64,000 nt of DNA, from the NCBI GenBank assembly GCA_003427395.1, contig BFEA01000506.1, positions 815,564 to 879,563 on the forward strand, given 5' to 3'. Each line of letters starts with the position of its first letter. Position 1 is the stretch's first letter. The DNA is from Chara braunii. Lineage: Eukaryota > Streptophyta > Charophyceae > Charales > Characeae. Below the pieces are notes generated by a model. That model did not search any database and was not told the DNA's origin. It was given only the letters and a program-made list of their open reading frames with translations. The position numbers were made by a program, and so were the translations under genes. Shown here piece by piece: positions 45,633 through 56,481 of the stretch.

Positions 45633-46770
45633 CTACATCCAAACTTTTATTTCTACTGCTGTCAACGCTTGAGCAGGCCACTTAGCCAACAGTGCCGTGT
45701 TCTGCTTGAGCGGGTCTAGTACTCCTAGTCCCCCTTTCTTTATTGCGGTTGCCACCTCTTTCCATGCCACTTTCGGGAGGAAGCCCTGGTCTTCTTCGAC
45801 ATTAGGCTTCCACAAGTACCTTGCAACCGCTCTCTTAATCTTCCTGTAGGCGGCAACTCCCATGGCATGTATAGAGAGTGGGAACCAAAGTAGAAAAAAA
45901 GTTGATATCCTCAGGACCAGTGCTCTCCCTAAATGGGACAAACGAGTGCGGCGTTCCCAACCTGCTATACGTGACACCACCTTGTCGGCTAGTAAGTTGT
46001 CTTGAATTGTGGAGCAATCAGAGAAGGAGACCTGGAGACCCAGGAATCTTTTCGAAGAGTTTGCCGGAGTTGTTTTCAGACCCCATTCGACACAAACCTC
46101 ACATGTAGGAGGGAGAAAGAAAACAGATTTGTCCCAGTTTATGTAGGCTTCAAACAAAATGCAATATTCGTCTAACACCTGACGCAGTTCACTCATGCTT
46201 TGTACCGTGTTCTCATATGCCACAGTCAGGTCATCTGCTATAGCTCTTCCTTTCCACTGAAAGGAGGGGGATAACCTAAGGCCCACTTGCGGGGGTTGAT
46301 TCTTATATTGGCTAATAATATTTCCAGTTGAAGAGCAAATATCAAGGGGGCCTGTAGGTAACCTTTGCAAAGGGAGCGGGTAAGGGCAAACTGATAAGAT
46401 TGCAGCCCATTAACCAACACTGTTGCCGTAGCCCTTGAATACATAACCTTTATCCAGGATCGAAACTGTTCCCCGAATCCCATGCTGACCAATGTGGTAT
46501 TTACAAAGGCCCAGCCTACCTTCCTTTTCCATATCCAGCATGAGGATCGCAATATCTCTCTTTTCTTTCCCGATAATTTTCAAAGCCTAGACAGTGGCCA
46601 AAATGTTGTCATAAATTGACCGACCTTTGACAAAGCCCCCCTGCTTGCTGCCCACTAGATCTGGCAGGATACGGGACAGTCTTAAGGCTAGAATTTTTGC
46701 CAACAATTTGTAAGATACGTTAAGAACTGAAATCGGTCGCCAATTTTTCACTTCCCGCTTGTTTCCTTTG
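45633..46770 (-). pseudogene. LINE reverse transcriptase, palm and thumb
   Basis: Seen in order: NWRPISVLNVSYKLLAKILA, QGGFVKGRSIYDNILATV, then a stop, AILMLDMEKE (motif A Asp), after a frameshift WAFVNTTLVSMGFGEQFRSW and ALTRSLCKGYLQAPLIFALQ (motif B, with the usual RQGCPLSP altered), and AIADDLTVAY (motif C, both Asp kept, near 46230). Then TRLSHLGRALVLRISTFFLL and the KKGGLGVLDP box. The layout is that of plant L1-type LINE RTs, which copy RNA at a nicked target. Frameshifts near 46530 and 46370. Confidence 0.75.
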
Positions 46771-46774
46771 ACTC

Positions 46775-48780
46775 ATGCCCGAAGAAGGAAAAGCAGACCC
46801 CCCAGGCAGATACCAGGGCAACGAGTAAAAAACAACCCTCCGACTCTCAGGCAGAGCCTGCACCGGAGGGGAGTCAGGCTCTGCTTCCTGTCCAGGTAAA
46901 AGGAAACGGAGATGTAGAGGATGAAGCACGTAAAGATGACCCACAGAAAGAGAAGGAACAAAGCACGAAAGAAGGATCTGAACAGGGGAAGGACTCTCCC
47001 CCGAAGGATACGGAAATGAAGGAAAGGAAAGACAAGGATGAGGGAAGAAAGGATAAGGGGAAGAGGACTGACCCACGACAAGCCATCTTGACTGAATCAA
47101 CGGGTCTGTCAGATCCTACAGGCAAGAAGAAGAAAAAGAAAAGGAAATTACCATCAAAGAAGAGAAAAGGCACAGTTAAAGAGTCAGCCAACATGTTGAA
47201 ACGCAAGGAGAAAGAGGCAGGGGTAAGGGAGGATGGCAGGACGGGGACATAAGGAGTTCGCGAAGGAAAGGAACAAAACATCAGTCCAAGCGAAAGCAAG
47301 CAAGAGGATACACAGGGAAATCTGGGAAGCGGGGGGGTCAAAGGTGGGAAGCAGGAGACATCTAAGGGAAAGTAGCTCGATGTCGCAACTCATTCCCCTC
47401 CGCCCCTCCCCCATCCCCCTGGTCTGCCTCTTGATTCCCCTGCCCCCGTGTCCCCCCCCCCTTCCTCCCCCCAGTTGTCATCGTTAGGAAAACAACATAC
47501 CTCCCCATCTGCCCCAAGTCTGGATGCTCCCCAGGGGGACTCTAGATCGTTAGGAGATTCAGAACGGACAGCAATGATGCTAACCACCAGATTTTCTGAG
47601 AACTTCCAATCTGGCTCGTCTCATAACAACACGATATTTGACGAATCCCAGTCAGAGGACGAAGCGTCCGAAGATGAAGAAACGAGCACCACCATGCTGA
47701 CAATGAGGAAGAATAAAATATCAATTGTCAGAATAAAGGAAAAGGAAAGATTCTTGGCTGAAGGAGAGGAGAAATATAGGGAGGAGCAAGACTCAGACTT
47801 CGTCTCTTCAATGAAAGGGATGTTTGAAGAAGCCAGGGAGGATGAGGAGAAGGATACTTCCCCCTCGACTAATCTTCTTAGAACAACACCTCTTGTATTC
47901 GCGGTTCCAACTCCCCCCCCCAATGCCCCCATGAGTACTCCTTAGTCCACTCAGCCTAGGCGGACTTCCCTAGCGATACTTTCTTCCATTAAAAGACAAA
48001 GGATCGAAGGGCAGAAAAATCAGAACAGGTCAGAGGAGGAAGAGAATCGGGGGGAGCCCAAGCCGGAGGAAGTTATGAGAAACTCTCCCAACAAGAGGAG
48101 CAGAGCTCAGATATCCAAAACTGCGAGACGGACGCTTTCACTTGCAGCGCCAATGCGCACACTGGCCAATGGTGAAAAGGCAACGGGCACGATCCCGTCC
48201 TACCTAGAGCCGATTACATGCTCTTACGATGGCGTGCGCTCTAGGTTCTTAACAATTAAAACCAAGGATGAAACCTTGACCCTTTCGTCAGAAATATTGA
48301 AAAGTACCCCATCGCCCACAATGATTTGCAACTTAATTAAGATCCATGTTCTGCAAAATTTGGGCGAGGTGGCTAGCCAACCGAAACCAAAGCAGTCGAG
48401 ATACTTGACAATTACGCCTGATGGAGGGAAGGTAAAACTCACAATCGTCTTTTTGGACGTGTCCTACATCATGGACAACAAATCCAAATAAGATGATTTA
48501 AAAATCTTATGGGTGGAACTGGAACACCAGGCACCTCCGAGATCATATATCCTCGCCGACATCAAGCTGCATCCGAATCTGTCAGCAAAAACTATAGCTT
48601 AATGGCTTGATCACTCAGACAATCAGGATTTTTTGGGATCAGAAGCTTTCGATGAAACCCTCGTTAAGCGGAGAGCAGGGAGGAACCTGAACTTCACAGT
48701 AGGAGTGCCCCATGACCTGCATCACCCAGAAACGAGGGAAACTTCGGAGCACAATAACCGAATTAAGGAATGTACCGGTA
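46775..48780 (+). pseudogene. LINE ORF1, several frames
   Basis: Piece 1 (to 47252) is Lys/Glu-rich (KEKEQSTKEGSEQGKDSPPK; KKKKKKRKLPSKKRK). Piece 2 (47448-47945) is Ser/Glu-rich (FDESQSEDEASEDEETS). Piece 3 (48075-48490, with further TAA breaks) is better ordered (YLEPITCSYDGVRSRFLTIK; KVKLTIVFLDVSYIMDNK). This would be an RNA-binding partner of ORF2; no zinc knuckle is seen. The 5' UTR appears missing: the junction at 46770 falls at or just inside ORF1. Confidence 0.55.
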
Positions 48781-48789
48781 CAGCCTGCA

Positions 48790-49535
48790 ATGATGGTTCT
48801 ACCCAGTAGAATCAAAGTTGCTAGCTGGAATGTGCGAGGTTTGGGGGATTCGAATGACACATATAAAAGACAAAGACTTTCTTCTTGGGTTAACTCACAA
48901 AACGTTCACATTATTGGACTACAAGAGACAAAGATTGGACAGGACAAGATTGCCGAGATTGTCTCTTGGTGGAGGGGCCCCCAGCTCTGGTCCCCAGCAA
49001 TGGGGACGAAGGGGGGAGTAGCCATCCTCATCGATCAAGGACTGGACATAGATATAATAGATTCATGTATAGATACGAAAGGGAGATGGGCTTGGCTAAA
49101 GCTAGCGGTGGCAGAAGAGGATTGGGTTGTGGTGTCCCTCTACGCCCTGTTGAATATTCAGCGAGGATTAATTTCTTTGCAGATTTACCCAGGATCCTAC
49201 CGGACACTGATAACTTAATTATGTTTGGAGACTGGAACTGTACCCTGAATACAGGATCGGACTCCCCCAATGTTTCCCCCATTAGGGAGGACGCCCTAAT
49301 ATTGAACTCATTCATAAAATCCCAAAACATGGTCGATGTATTTAGAACGCTAAATCCAGACACCCCGGGATTCACCTGGCAAGGCGCCCGACTGGCGAGA
49401 CAGACCCCCCGCCCAAAGAGACGACTAAACTTAATATTGGCGAGGGGGGCGCCTTGGGATGGATGCATAGGGCCCGGTGTTAAGGTAAGCTCTTTGTCAG
49501 ATCACCGCTCGGTGATAATGGAGATCATTGCGTAG
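48790..49535 (+). pseudogene. LINE endonuclease (APE-like)
   Basis: Frame 1 has SRIKVASWNVRGLGD (catalytic Asn region) and IIGLQETKIGQDKI (catalytic Glu). A frameshift near 49150 leads to IMFGDWNCTLNTGSD (Asp-Trp-Asn) and SSLSDHRSVIMEI (Ser-Asp-His). These are all the hallmark residues of the exonuclease-endonuclease-phosphatase fold that nicks target DNA in L1-type LINEs. Only the single frameshift breaks it. Confidence 0.8.
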
Positions 49536-49541
49536 GACGCG

Positions 49542-50398
49542 GTGGACAGACATAAGCCCCCATTCAGGCTTAACACCGCTATCTTAAAGGATCTAGGGGT
49601 GATTCAATGGGTGGACGACCAGATGCAAAACTGGCAACATGCGAAGACCCTATTTGAAGACTTAGAGGACTGGGTAGACGTAGGGATAGGTATTCTGCAA
49701 GCGGCTATGATAGAATTCTCGAGAATGAAAGCAGCGACACGCTCCCGGAAAGAAAAACAATTAGTCCAAATCATTGAACAGGCTGAGGATTATTTAGGCT
49801 CTGACCCATTTTTAGACTACTACTGGGACACAAAAAGAACCAAGGCCCTAAAAGAATTGGAGGAGTTGGAAAGCCACCAACAGGCGGAAAGACAAGAATG
49901 GTTGAGAATCAGGGGGATAATTGTGAACGACCGCATGACAAAAGAAACATTTAGAGCCCTTATCTTACGCCAGTCTGGTCCGGTTATGAGGGAACTGGCC
50001 CACCCATTCTCCTTAAATGACCCGGTGCAGTCCAGACCGAACAAATGTGTCGATATGCCATGGAATACTTTAGGGATATTGTATCCAGAATAAGACATTT
50101 TGATACATTTGAAACAAACATGGCGGAATATCATTCTTATTGGGATTATGGCCCAAGGGGTGTCTCATTGGACCAAAGGATAGCACTGGATAAACCGATT
50201 ACAGTGGAAGAGGCAACTAGAGCAGCCCGACGGATGGCCAAGGGCAAATGCCCGGGGCCGGATGGCTTACTAATCGAATTTTTCCTCGCGCCATGGGGCT
50301 CTTTTGGTCAGTTTTTCTGTGACATTTACAACAGTGCCCTGACCACGGGTTCGTTGCCTAGGGGAATGGTACATGGAATGATATCGCTGATTTATAAA
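49542..50398 (+). pseudogene. LINE ORF2 linker and RT N-terminus
   Basis: Frame 49542-50093 is helical (QMQNWQHAKTLFEDLEDWVD; KALKELEELESHQQAERQEW). Frame 50045-50467 overlaps and carries PITVEEATRAARRMAKGKCP, GPDGLLIEFF and SLPRGMVHGMISLIYKK: the GPDG box and first RT strand. The frame shift between them is within NKCVDMPW / MCRYAMEYF. Sequence after 50398 is T-rich and not LINE. Confidence 0.75.
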
Positions 50399-50449
50399 AA
50401 AATATTATTTTTTTTTCTTTTCTTATCTTTCTTTTTTGGGAATCGTTTT

Positions 50450-50668
50450 TGGTCAGTTCTTCTGTGACATTTACAACAGTGCCCTGACCACGGGTTCGTT
50501 GCCTAGGGGAATGATATCGCTGATTTACAANAGTNNCCTAGNGNAANGANATCGCTGATATCGCGCCATGGGGCTCATTTGGTCAGTTCTTCTGTGACAT
50601 TTACAACAGTGCCCTGACCACGGGGTCGTTGCCTAGGGGAATGATATCGCTGATTTACAAGAGTGCCA
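50450..50668 (+). repeat. Two extra partial copies of the LINE RT segment
   Basis: The segment GGTCAGTTCTTCTGTGACAT ... GGGGAATGATATCGCTGATT in the LINE (50308-50395) recurs at about 50450-50540 and 50562-50668. Both extra copies lack 12 bp (GTACATGGAATG) present in the LINE, so they derive from each other or from another copy. Six or more N bases lie between them. Confidence 0.8.
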
Positions 50669-51033
50669 TGCCCCTCGGAAATCCGTTTACTTGCGGCATG
50701 CCCCTCACACCGCCGACTAACCCTGTGGTGCCGCTCTGCAATGATTCGAGTTCCCTAAAGACCCCCTGCGTCGTTTGGGCCTGAAATGTGTTCAAAATAC
50801 CCCTACCGGTACCGTTTCTAAATTTCTAGTATGCCCCTACCGGATTGCAGTTGAGTACATGCCCAAAAAAAATCCATATGATCCTACAGGTACCTTGCAT
50901 CTTTCTGTGTGCCCCTGTGCCTGTTGGTGGCAGTTGCCACTGTAACCTTGGCCCTGGGAGGACGCTTAACGGGGCGTATGGGAAATTGGTCATACAACCC
51001 AACTTTCTGCCATGCCCTCAATTTGATGAAAAA

Positions 51034-51083
<50 letters not shown>

Positions 51084-51258
51084 AAAAAAAAAAAAAAAAG
51101 GGTATATTTTCCTGTTTTGGAGGGAGATATATTCGATTTTGCTTATCCTATAGATGGAAGTAGCTTGAGGTCAGCCGCAGGGTTGGAGACTTACCAGTTG
51201 GCCACCCCATTGCTCATCCTATCGATAGAAAACTCTCTCTCTCTCTCTCCCTTTCTCT

Positions 51259-51328
<70 letters not shown>

Positions 51329-51330
51329 CA
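51034..51330. repeat. (CT)n, poly-A and (CA)n microsatellites
   Basis: CT 51034-51080 followed directly by A19 (51081-51099); later CT at 51235-51248 and CA 51259-51330. Poly-T at 51440-51456. Confidence 0.95.
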
Positions 51331-51459
51331 CTGACGGGGGTCTGGGGAAAACTTCACAGGCCCCACGACAGGGTAAGTCGGCCGTCAGAGGGGCATGCTG
51401 CAAATACATGGTTTTCAGAGGGGCATTTTGAAAATTTCCTTTTTTTTTTTTTTTTTGAA

Positions 51460-52240
51460 AAACACAACGTATTACAAAATTGTGTTCCACTGAAGGCCAG
51501 GGACCTCACAATTATGCCCGGTGTGTACTGGGGCCATTACCCAGCTTCGGCTTGGCTGGAAAGGAGGTCCAGCTTCCCAACAGAAAACTCCATTTAGCCT
51601 ATCTTAACCGAAATCTAAACAAATTTGTTGACAAAGCCTGAACTGCCTAAACGGGTTTCCCACCACGCACCCTTGGATCTTCAAGCCGACAACATTCACT
51701 GAGCCAAGATCACCATGGATACCATTCAAGTTTGCTTCCTAAGTTCCTACCCTACTTATGCTAACTACAGGCAAATAAAGTTCCCACCACTGACAATAGC
51801 AGTCTCACTGCTTCCACAGTACAATATTCTCTCTCAGGCCCTATTGTTCATGAGTGGATGACAAAAATAGTGTTTTCGAAAACGTTTTCTCTACCCCGGG
51901 AAGCTACCACACAGACAGAGCAACCCTACTATTTAGAAGCCAAGACTAAAACAGATATTCCCATGTTTTGGGCCTTGCTTCTATATTCAAAGCACTCAAG
52001 TATTTCAGTCGCACTGGGTTAGCAGTAGATAATATGAGTCATTCTTATCCGCCTCAAAATCTAGCTTTTACAAACGACCAGATACCCCACCCAAAACTCC
52101 AAGTGGCTGTCGTGATGTGACAAACCGCTTTCTGTGCCGCGCGACTTTCTGCGCGACGACAATGAGGGGTCTTAAGATGGAAGGTTGGGCCAATTACGGG
52201 AGATGGGGATCGATGGGAAATTGCATCAGTGCCCTCATTT
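51460..52240. other. Apparently unique DNA without features
   Basis: No tandem structure, coding pattern or RNA gene recognised. Confidence 0.5.
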
Positions 52241-52245
52241 CTTCT

Positions 52246-52938
52246 TCATTTTTCGTCGCTTCTTTTCAAATTGTTGGGGACAGGGTTGCGCACGTACAAG
52301 GATGGTTGCTTGGGTGACGCGTCGCTACAGGCGCGATTAATAATGGTTGACGTAGTTTTTTTCTTGTTTTGCTGTGAGCAAGGGGGGAACGAGAATTTTC
52401 GGCGAGATGATCTCGTGGGAGTTTTTGCTTTTTTCTTTTTGAATTTCTTTTTCGAATTTTGTCGAGCCCTCGGTGGCTCTCTCAATTTCGGACTTTCTTT
52501 TCAGAATTTGTGCTCGTTCTTTTTGCATTTCTGCATTGGATAGGAATTTAGGAATTCGGAATTTTTTTGGTCGTGAGGTGCTTTTTTGCTTGCGCGCTTC
52601 TTTTTGTGGCTGTCGCGGAGCTCTGAGTAGTCGACGCCCTTAATCTTGGGTTTAACTGTAATTTTTAGGGGGACGTTATTGTAACTGCATCTTTCTTCTT
52701 GAACTTTGTCTTTTCCGCCCTCTCTCTTCGAATCGGACGCCATTGTAACTGTATCTTTCTTCTTGAACTTCGTCTTTTCCGCCCTCTCTCTTCGAATCCT
52801 TTTTCTATCGGTCCGCGGGCTACATGATCGGATCAATGTGTGGAGAGTGGCTACGTCCCCCACGCCGCGGTCCGTCCATGCAGAACGTAGGCAATCCCTC
52901 CCCTTCTCTCTCCTTGCAATTCCGTGTTCTTCGCGCAT
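52246..52938 (-). CDS. Lys/Glu-rich hypothetical frames, doubtful
   Basis: Minus-strand frames 52501-52938 and 52337-52528 give a highly charged sequence (KREGGKDKVQEERCSYN; KFEKEIQKEKSKNSHE). A 65-bp tandem repeat at 52678-52800 encodes two related charged units. It could be a charged exon or a transposon ORF1 hinge. No domain, start or splice evidence. Confidence 0.25.
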
Positions 52939-53216
52939 GCATGCACACTATAAATTTCGGTTGCACGATTAGATAGCTCTCATAACCAGTTGTTGGAAGC
53001 TCGGGGTAGCGCGATCAGTGAGGGTCAACTCACGAGCGAACTAAGAGGTGAGTCGAAGTGGGAGTTGTGCGACCCGACGAGCTGGAGCCGAATGTACGAG
53101 GTTGACGCGTGGGGCTACGGCAGACTGTAGCGAGCGGGCAAACCTGACGGGTACAGGAGGACTAAGCAAGGTGACAACTTCGTGGGTTGGTGCGCGATGA
53201 TGGACTGTCCGCATCG

Positions 53217-53257
53217 GAGAGAGAGAGAGAGCGAGAGAGAGAGAGAGAGAGAGAGAG
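53217..53257. repeat. (GA)n microsatellite
   Basis: About 40 bp of GA with one GC interruption. Confidence 0.95.
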
Positions 53258-54482
53258 TTGAGATGGATGGACGTGGGACTGTGCTTTTTCTTTGTTTTCT
53301 CCAATCTTGTATATAAGTTTGATTTCGGCCTCTGGTGATCCGCCCTTTTCTTTTTTTTGGATTTTGACTTTCGCCCTTGACGGGTGTTTTTCTCAACCTC
53401 GATCTTCCTTTTGTATATGATGGATGGATGACCTGCCCCCAATCTCTTTTCTGTTTGTCCTTGCTCGTCATGCATGGTCGATAATAGGGGTTGATGTTGT
53501 TATGGTGTCTAAGGTATGATGTGATGTCACTTTGCATGATCGGGGATATTTGTTGACTCTGGGATTACTCACTGATTGGATCGCTGGGTGATTGTCTCTA
53601 CCCCCATGGGAATTTCTACATTCAAACTTGAACCTTTTTGTGTGAAAGTCGAGCAACGGGCGTGTGCGTGATTGAACACCTCGTGTGCACACGTGTAAGC
53701 GCGACCTCATCAACGCGGCCTACGTGTGTCCACACGCGGTTGGTTCGCGGTCCCTTGCGCTTTCGCCCGAATAATAGGATGATGCGGGAGCCAGAGTACC
53801 GGGAATACAGGGAAGGAGAACGACTCAAGTGCGAGGAATTTAAGAAATCTGGAATTCCCCTGTCTAACCAAGAATGATCGATTGTGCGCAAGGGAATTTC
53901 ACTGCACCGTAACCAACGACCCGCGGAACCTAGACTACAACTTCCCTCCCTTTCATCTCCTCCTCCCGTATCACCAACTCATGGTGGTACCGTGGAATTC
54001 CATAACCCCGTATTGGCCCTACGCTCCGTGCAGAAATTGCAGACGGCGCGGCCACCAACGAGCCTCGGGAATTATCGGGCATGGCCCTAGCGCGCGGCGT
54101 CAGCCGCCACGTGTCTGCAACCAAAGATCCGACCCATTGAAGTCGAGGTCCCCACGAACGACCCTTGAACCGTCGTCATCACATCGGACGGCCCAAGGCG
54201 TACCACGCATACCAGCTGCCTTATGCTGCATGACATCAACCAAACCAGACCGAAAGCAACCCGCCCCTTAGCCTTATTACACCCATGCCCCTGAGCCTTG
54301 CCCCAGAGATCTCAGTTCCGACTTGGGACTCCACCCCCCATTTCCCAAAAATCCTTAGCACACCCCTTTTCGCACTTGCAGGCCCACTTCCCACTCCGAA
54401 CAGGAAGTCGCGCCGGGCGTGAGGTTGGTATCGAAGCCGACACCTGGCAGGGTTATAGGATTCATAGGGCGGTAACTGAGTA

Positions 54483-55183
54483 ACCCACAGAATCTGAACC
54501 CACAGCAGAACCCCAATCAACAGCAAAATCCTAATCAACCCGTACCGCGAGCGCGGGTACCTATTGCTCCACCAGATCTCTATCTGTTTGATCCCGCTCA
54601 TCACCTTGTTAGAGCATGGCTGGCCACACTTCGTGCTCAGTAGTACGATGATAGCGAAGCACAAATTAACATCCCCGCTCGATTGGGGGGAGATGCCCAT
54701 CATTGGCTTAGCACCTATGTATGGGTTGATCTCCCGACATTTGAGCGAGATTTTCTAAACCGATTCGACTATATTCATCCAGAACAGGCCCCGTTTATGA
54801 TTAAAGATCGAGTCCAAAAACCACTCGAGTCTGTCACCAAGTACCGAAACTGATTCTACCGAATGTTTGTAAAAACTGAGCGAGGTGACCAGGTAGGTAG
54901 GGACTTGTTTATCGATGGAGTTCGCAGCAGAACGATGAGGGCGAAACTGCGAAAACAGTTCTCCCCCATCAATCATACGCTGCAACAAATCATGGCGGCC
55001 GCAGAAGAGATGGAACAGAAGTTCGCTGCAAGTTTCCTAGAAGGAGAAGATTATCCTAAGGAAGGAGACTCGTCCGAACTAGCGAGAGAAAAAACTGAGC
55101 TGGCAGCATTACAAAATAAGTTCAAAAATATGGGGTTTGTGTCTGGCCCTGTCAACTATCTGGAACAAATTTCCCCCAAATAA
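54483..55183 (+). pseudogene. Ty3-type retrotransposon Gag (capsid part)
   Basis: A frame starting with an Asn/Gln/Pro-rich stretch continues into PPDLYLFDPAHHLVRAWLAT, GGDAHHWLSTYVWVDLPTFE, DFLNRFDYIHPEQ, ESVTKYRN and ERGDQVGRDLFIDGVRS. The spacing (a W-containing helix, then RF and a YRxxF-like segment) matches the retrotransposon Gag capsid domain. A TAG at about 54642 and a TGA at about 54853 interrupt it; the frame is otherwise intact to 55183. Confidence 0.65.
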
Positions 55184-55207
55184 CCAGCCTCGAGCGTAAT
55201 TACGGGC

Positions 55208-55924
55208 ATGCTTGTTCCCGTGATGACAACGCCCCCGCCATCGATCGAAAGCCCTATACGGCCGAATGAGTCGAGCACTATTTTGGAATTGACCAAGACA
55301 CTAATTAGTCGGATTCAGGAAAGCAAGAAGGAACAGCGAGAGCACAATGCTCGTCTAGAGGCTATGATGAGATCAATGCGACCAATCGCTGTGCGCGCCA
55401 CCCCAATCCAACAAGGGTTGGCCCCAACCCCCGCTCTCGGTAGGGCCACTGGTAATCTAAATGTTTGTTACACATGTCATCAACCTCGGCACATAGCTCG
55501 AGACTGCCCACATCGGCCCCCACAACCACGGATCGGGGCCGCATCTGTAGCAGCAGCTTCAATCGCTAACGGACCTAGACGAGTGGGAGCATTGATGGAA
55601 GAAATGGAAGGGGTCAGAAGCGCGCTAGCTACAACGGAAGAAGTCGCTGAGCTCATTCCGTTGGATGAGTATGTAACGCTTGGCTATCCGAGGCTTGAGA
55701 TGATTGGAACGATCAGGCCCGCGCCAGAACAAAGGGAAGTGGCGGAGTGGCGACCTTCTCCAGGGGAGATGGAGTCGGGAGGACCCACCTTCGTCACCGA
55801 AGTAATCGATGTTTTAAACATCGTGCGGACCTTGGATCATAGGATTCCTCTTCCGATCGGTCATTTAGTCTTGATATCAAGACAAGCCAATGAACGCATG
55901 TTGCAACATTGCAAAGCAAATTGA
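55208..55924 (+). pseudogene. Gag nucleocapsid with CCHC zinc knuckle
   Basis: 238 codons with a helical segment (RIQESKKEQREHNARLEAMM), then a zinc knuckle NVCYTCHQPRHIARDC (C-x2-C-x4-H-x4-C; the usual Gly before His is Arg), then a Pro/Arg stretch and an acidic tail. It follows the capsid part after a stop and frame change. It would bind the element RNA. Confidence 0.65.
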
Positions 55925-56029
55925 AAGCGGTTCGCTCTCGCCCGAACAACAAACACCAAGGCAAAAGGACCAACACAAGACGAAAACGTGGTTGGTACTT
56001 CAGACCCGATATGATTAGGATTAATCCAA

Positions 56030-56481
56030 AAGGATGATCACTTCCTGCGGATTAAACCAATTCCATGGAAATCCGCAGAATACGACATCGAGGTATGGGA
56101 AATCCCGTACAATGCTATTATTGATTCTGGAGCAGCTGTTTGGGCTATCTCACTACGGGTAGTTAAAAGGGCAGGGAGAAAAAACGATCTAATTATGCTT
56201 GCAGAAAAAGACCAACTCGTTTCAGCAGATGAAGAGAAGATTAAAACAGTAGGATGGATGACCAATGTTGTTTTTCGACTGGGACAGGTGCATGCTCTGG
56301 GAGATGTCGTAGTATTAGACGTGAACACTTACAACGTTTTTTTGGGTCTTCCCGCTCTGATGACCTTACGAGCCAATCTGGACTTCGAGAGGCGATCGAT
56401 TGTCCTCCGAAATACAGAAGGAAAATACTATGCCATACCTCTGAGGCTGACCCTTCGTGGCAGGCAGGAACCCTTCGTATG
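56030..56481 (+). pseudogene. Retropepsin-like aspartic protease
   Basis: An open frame holds NAIIDSGAAVWAISLRVVKR (active-site Asp-Ser-Gly), VGWMTNVVFRLGQVHALGDV (flap strand region) and YNVFLGLPALMTLRANLDFE followed by RRSIVLRN, the LGxxxL strand typical of Ty3-type proteases. It ends at a TGA at 56479-56481. No RT, RNase H or integrase follows: the next 500 bp to A2 hold nothing recognisable. Confidence 0.7.

Larger units (their letters stand above)
43880..46770 (-). mobile_element. LINE, 3' half (RT to C-terminus), minus strand
   Basis: Minus-strand pieces in order: RT from VKNWRPISVLNVSYKLLAKI at 46770, the catalytic centre, connection and a zf-RVT domain, then a C-terminal segment ending somewhere near 43880-44230. 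The start at 46770 is abrupt, in the middle of RT, and abuts the head of the plus-strand LINE half. The 3' end and tail are not clearly seen. Stops (for example a TAG at a usually Trp position near 44365) show decay. Confidence 0.75.
46771..50398 (+). mobile_element. LINE, 5' part (ORF1, endonuclease, start of RT), plus strand
   Basis: Plus-strand pieces in order: charged ORF1, apurinic-type endonuclease, linker, RT N-terminus ending GMISLIYKK at 50398. The next residues expected in the protein are those that open the minus-strand half (KGNKREVKNWRPIS). The two halves therefore split one ORF2 with no residue missing. Together they look like a single LINE copy with its 5' part inverted. Confidence 0.75.

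Noticed and set aside
53882-54271. Zinc knuckle CRNCRRRGHQRASG at about 54020-54070
   Set aside because: The final Cys is missing, the frame has no other Gag features, and a better knuckle lies at 55465-55510.
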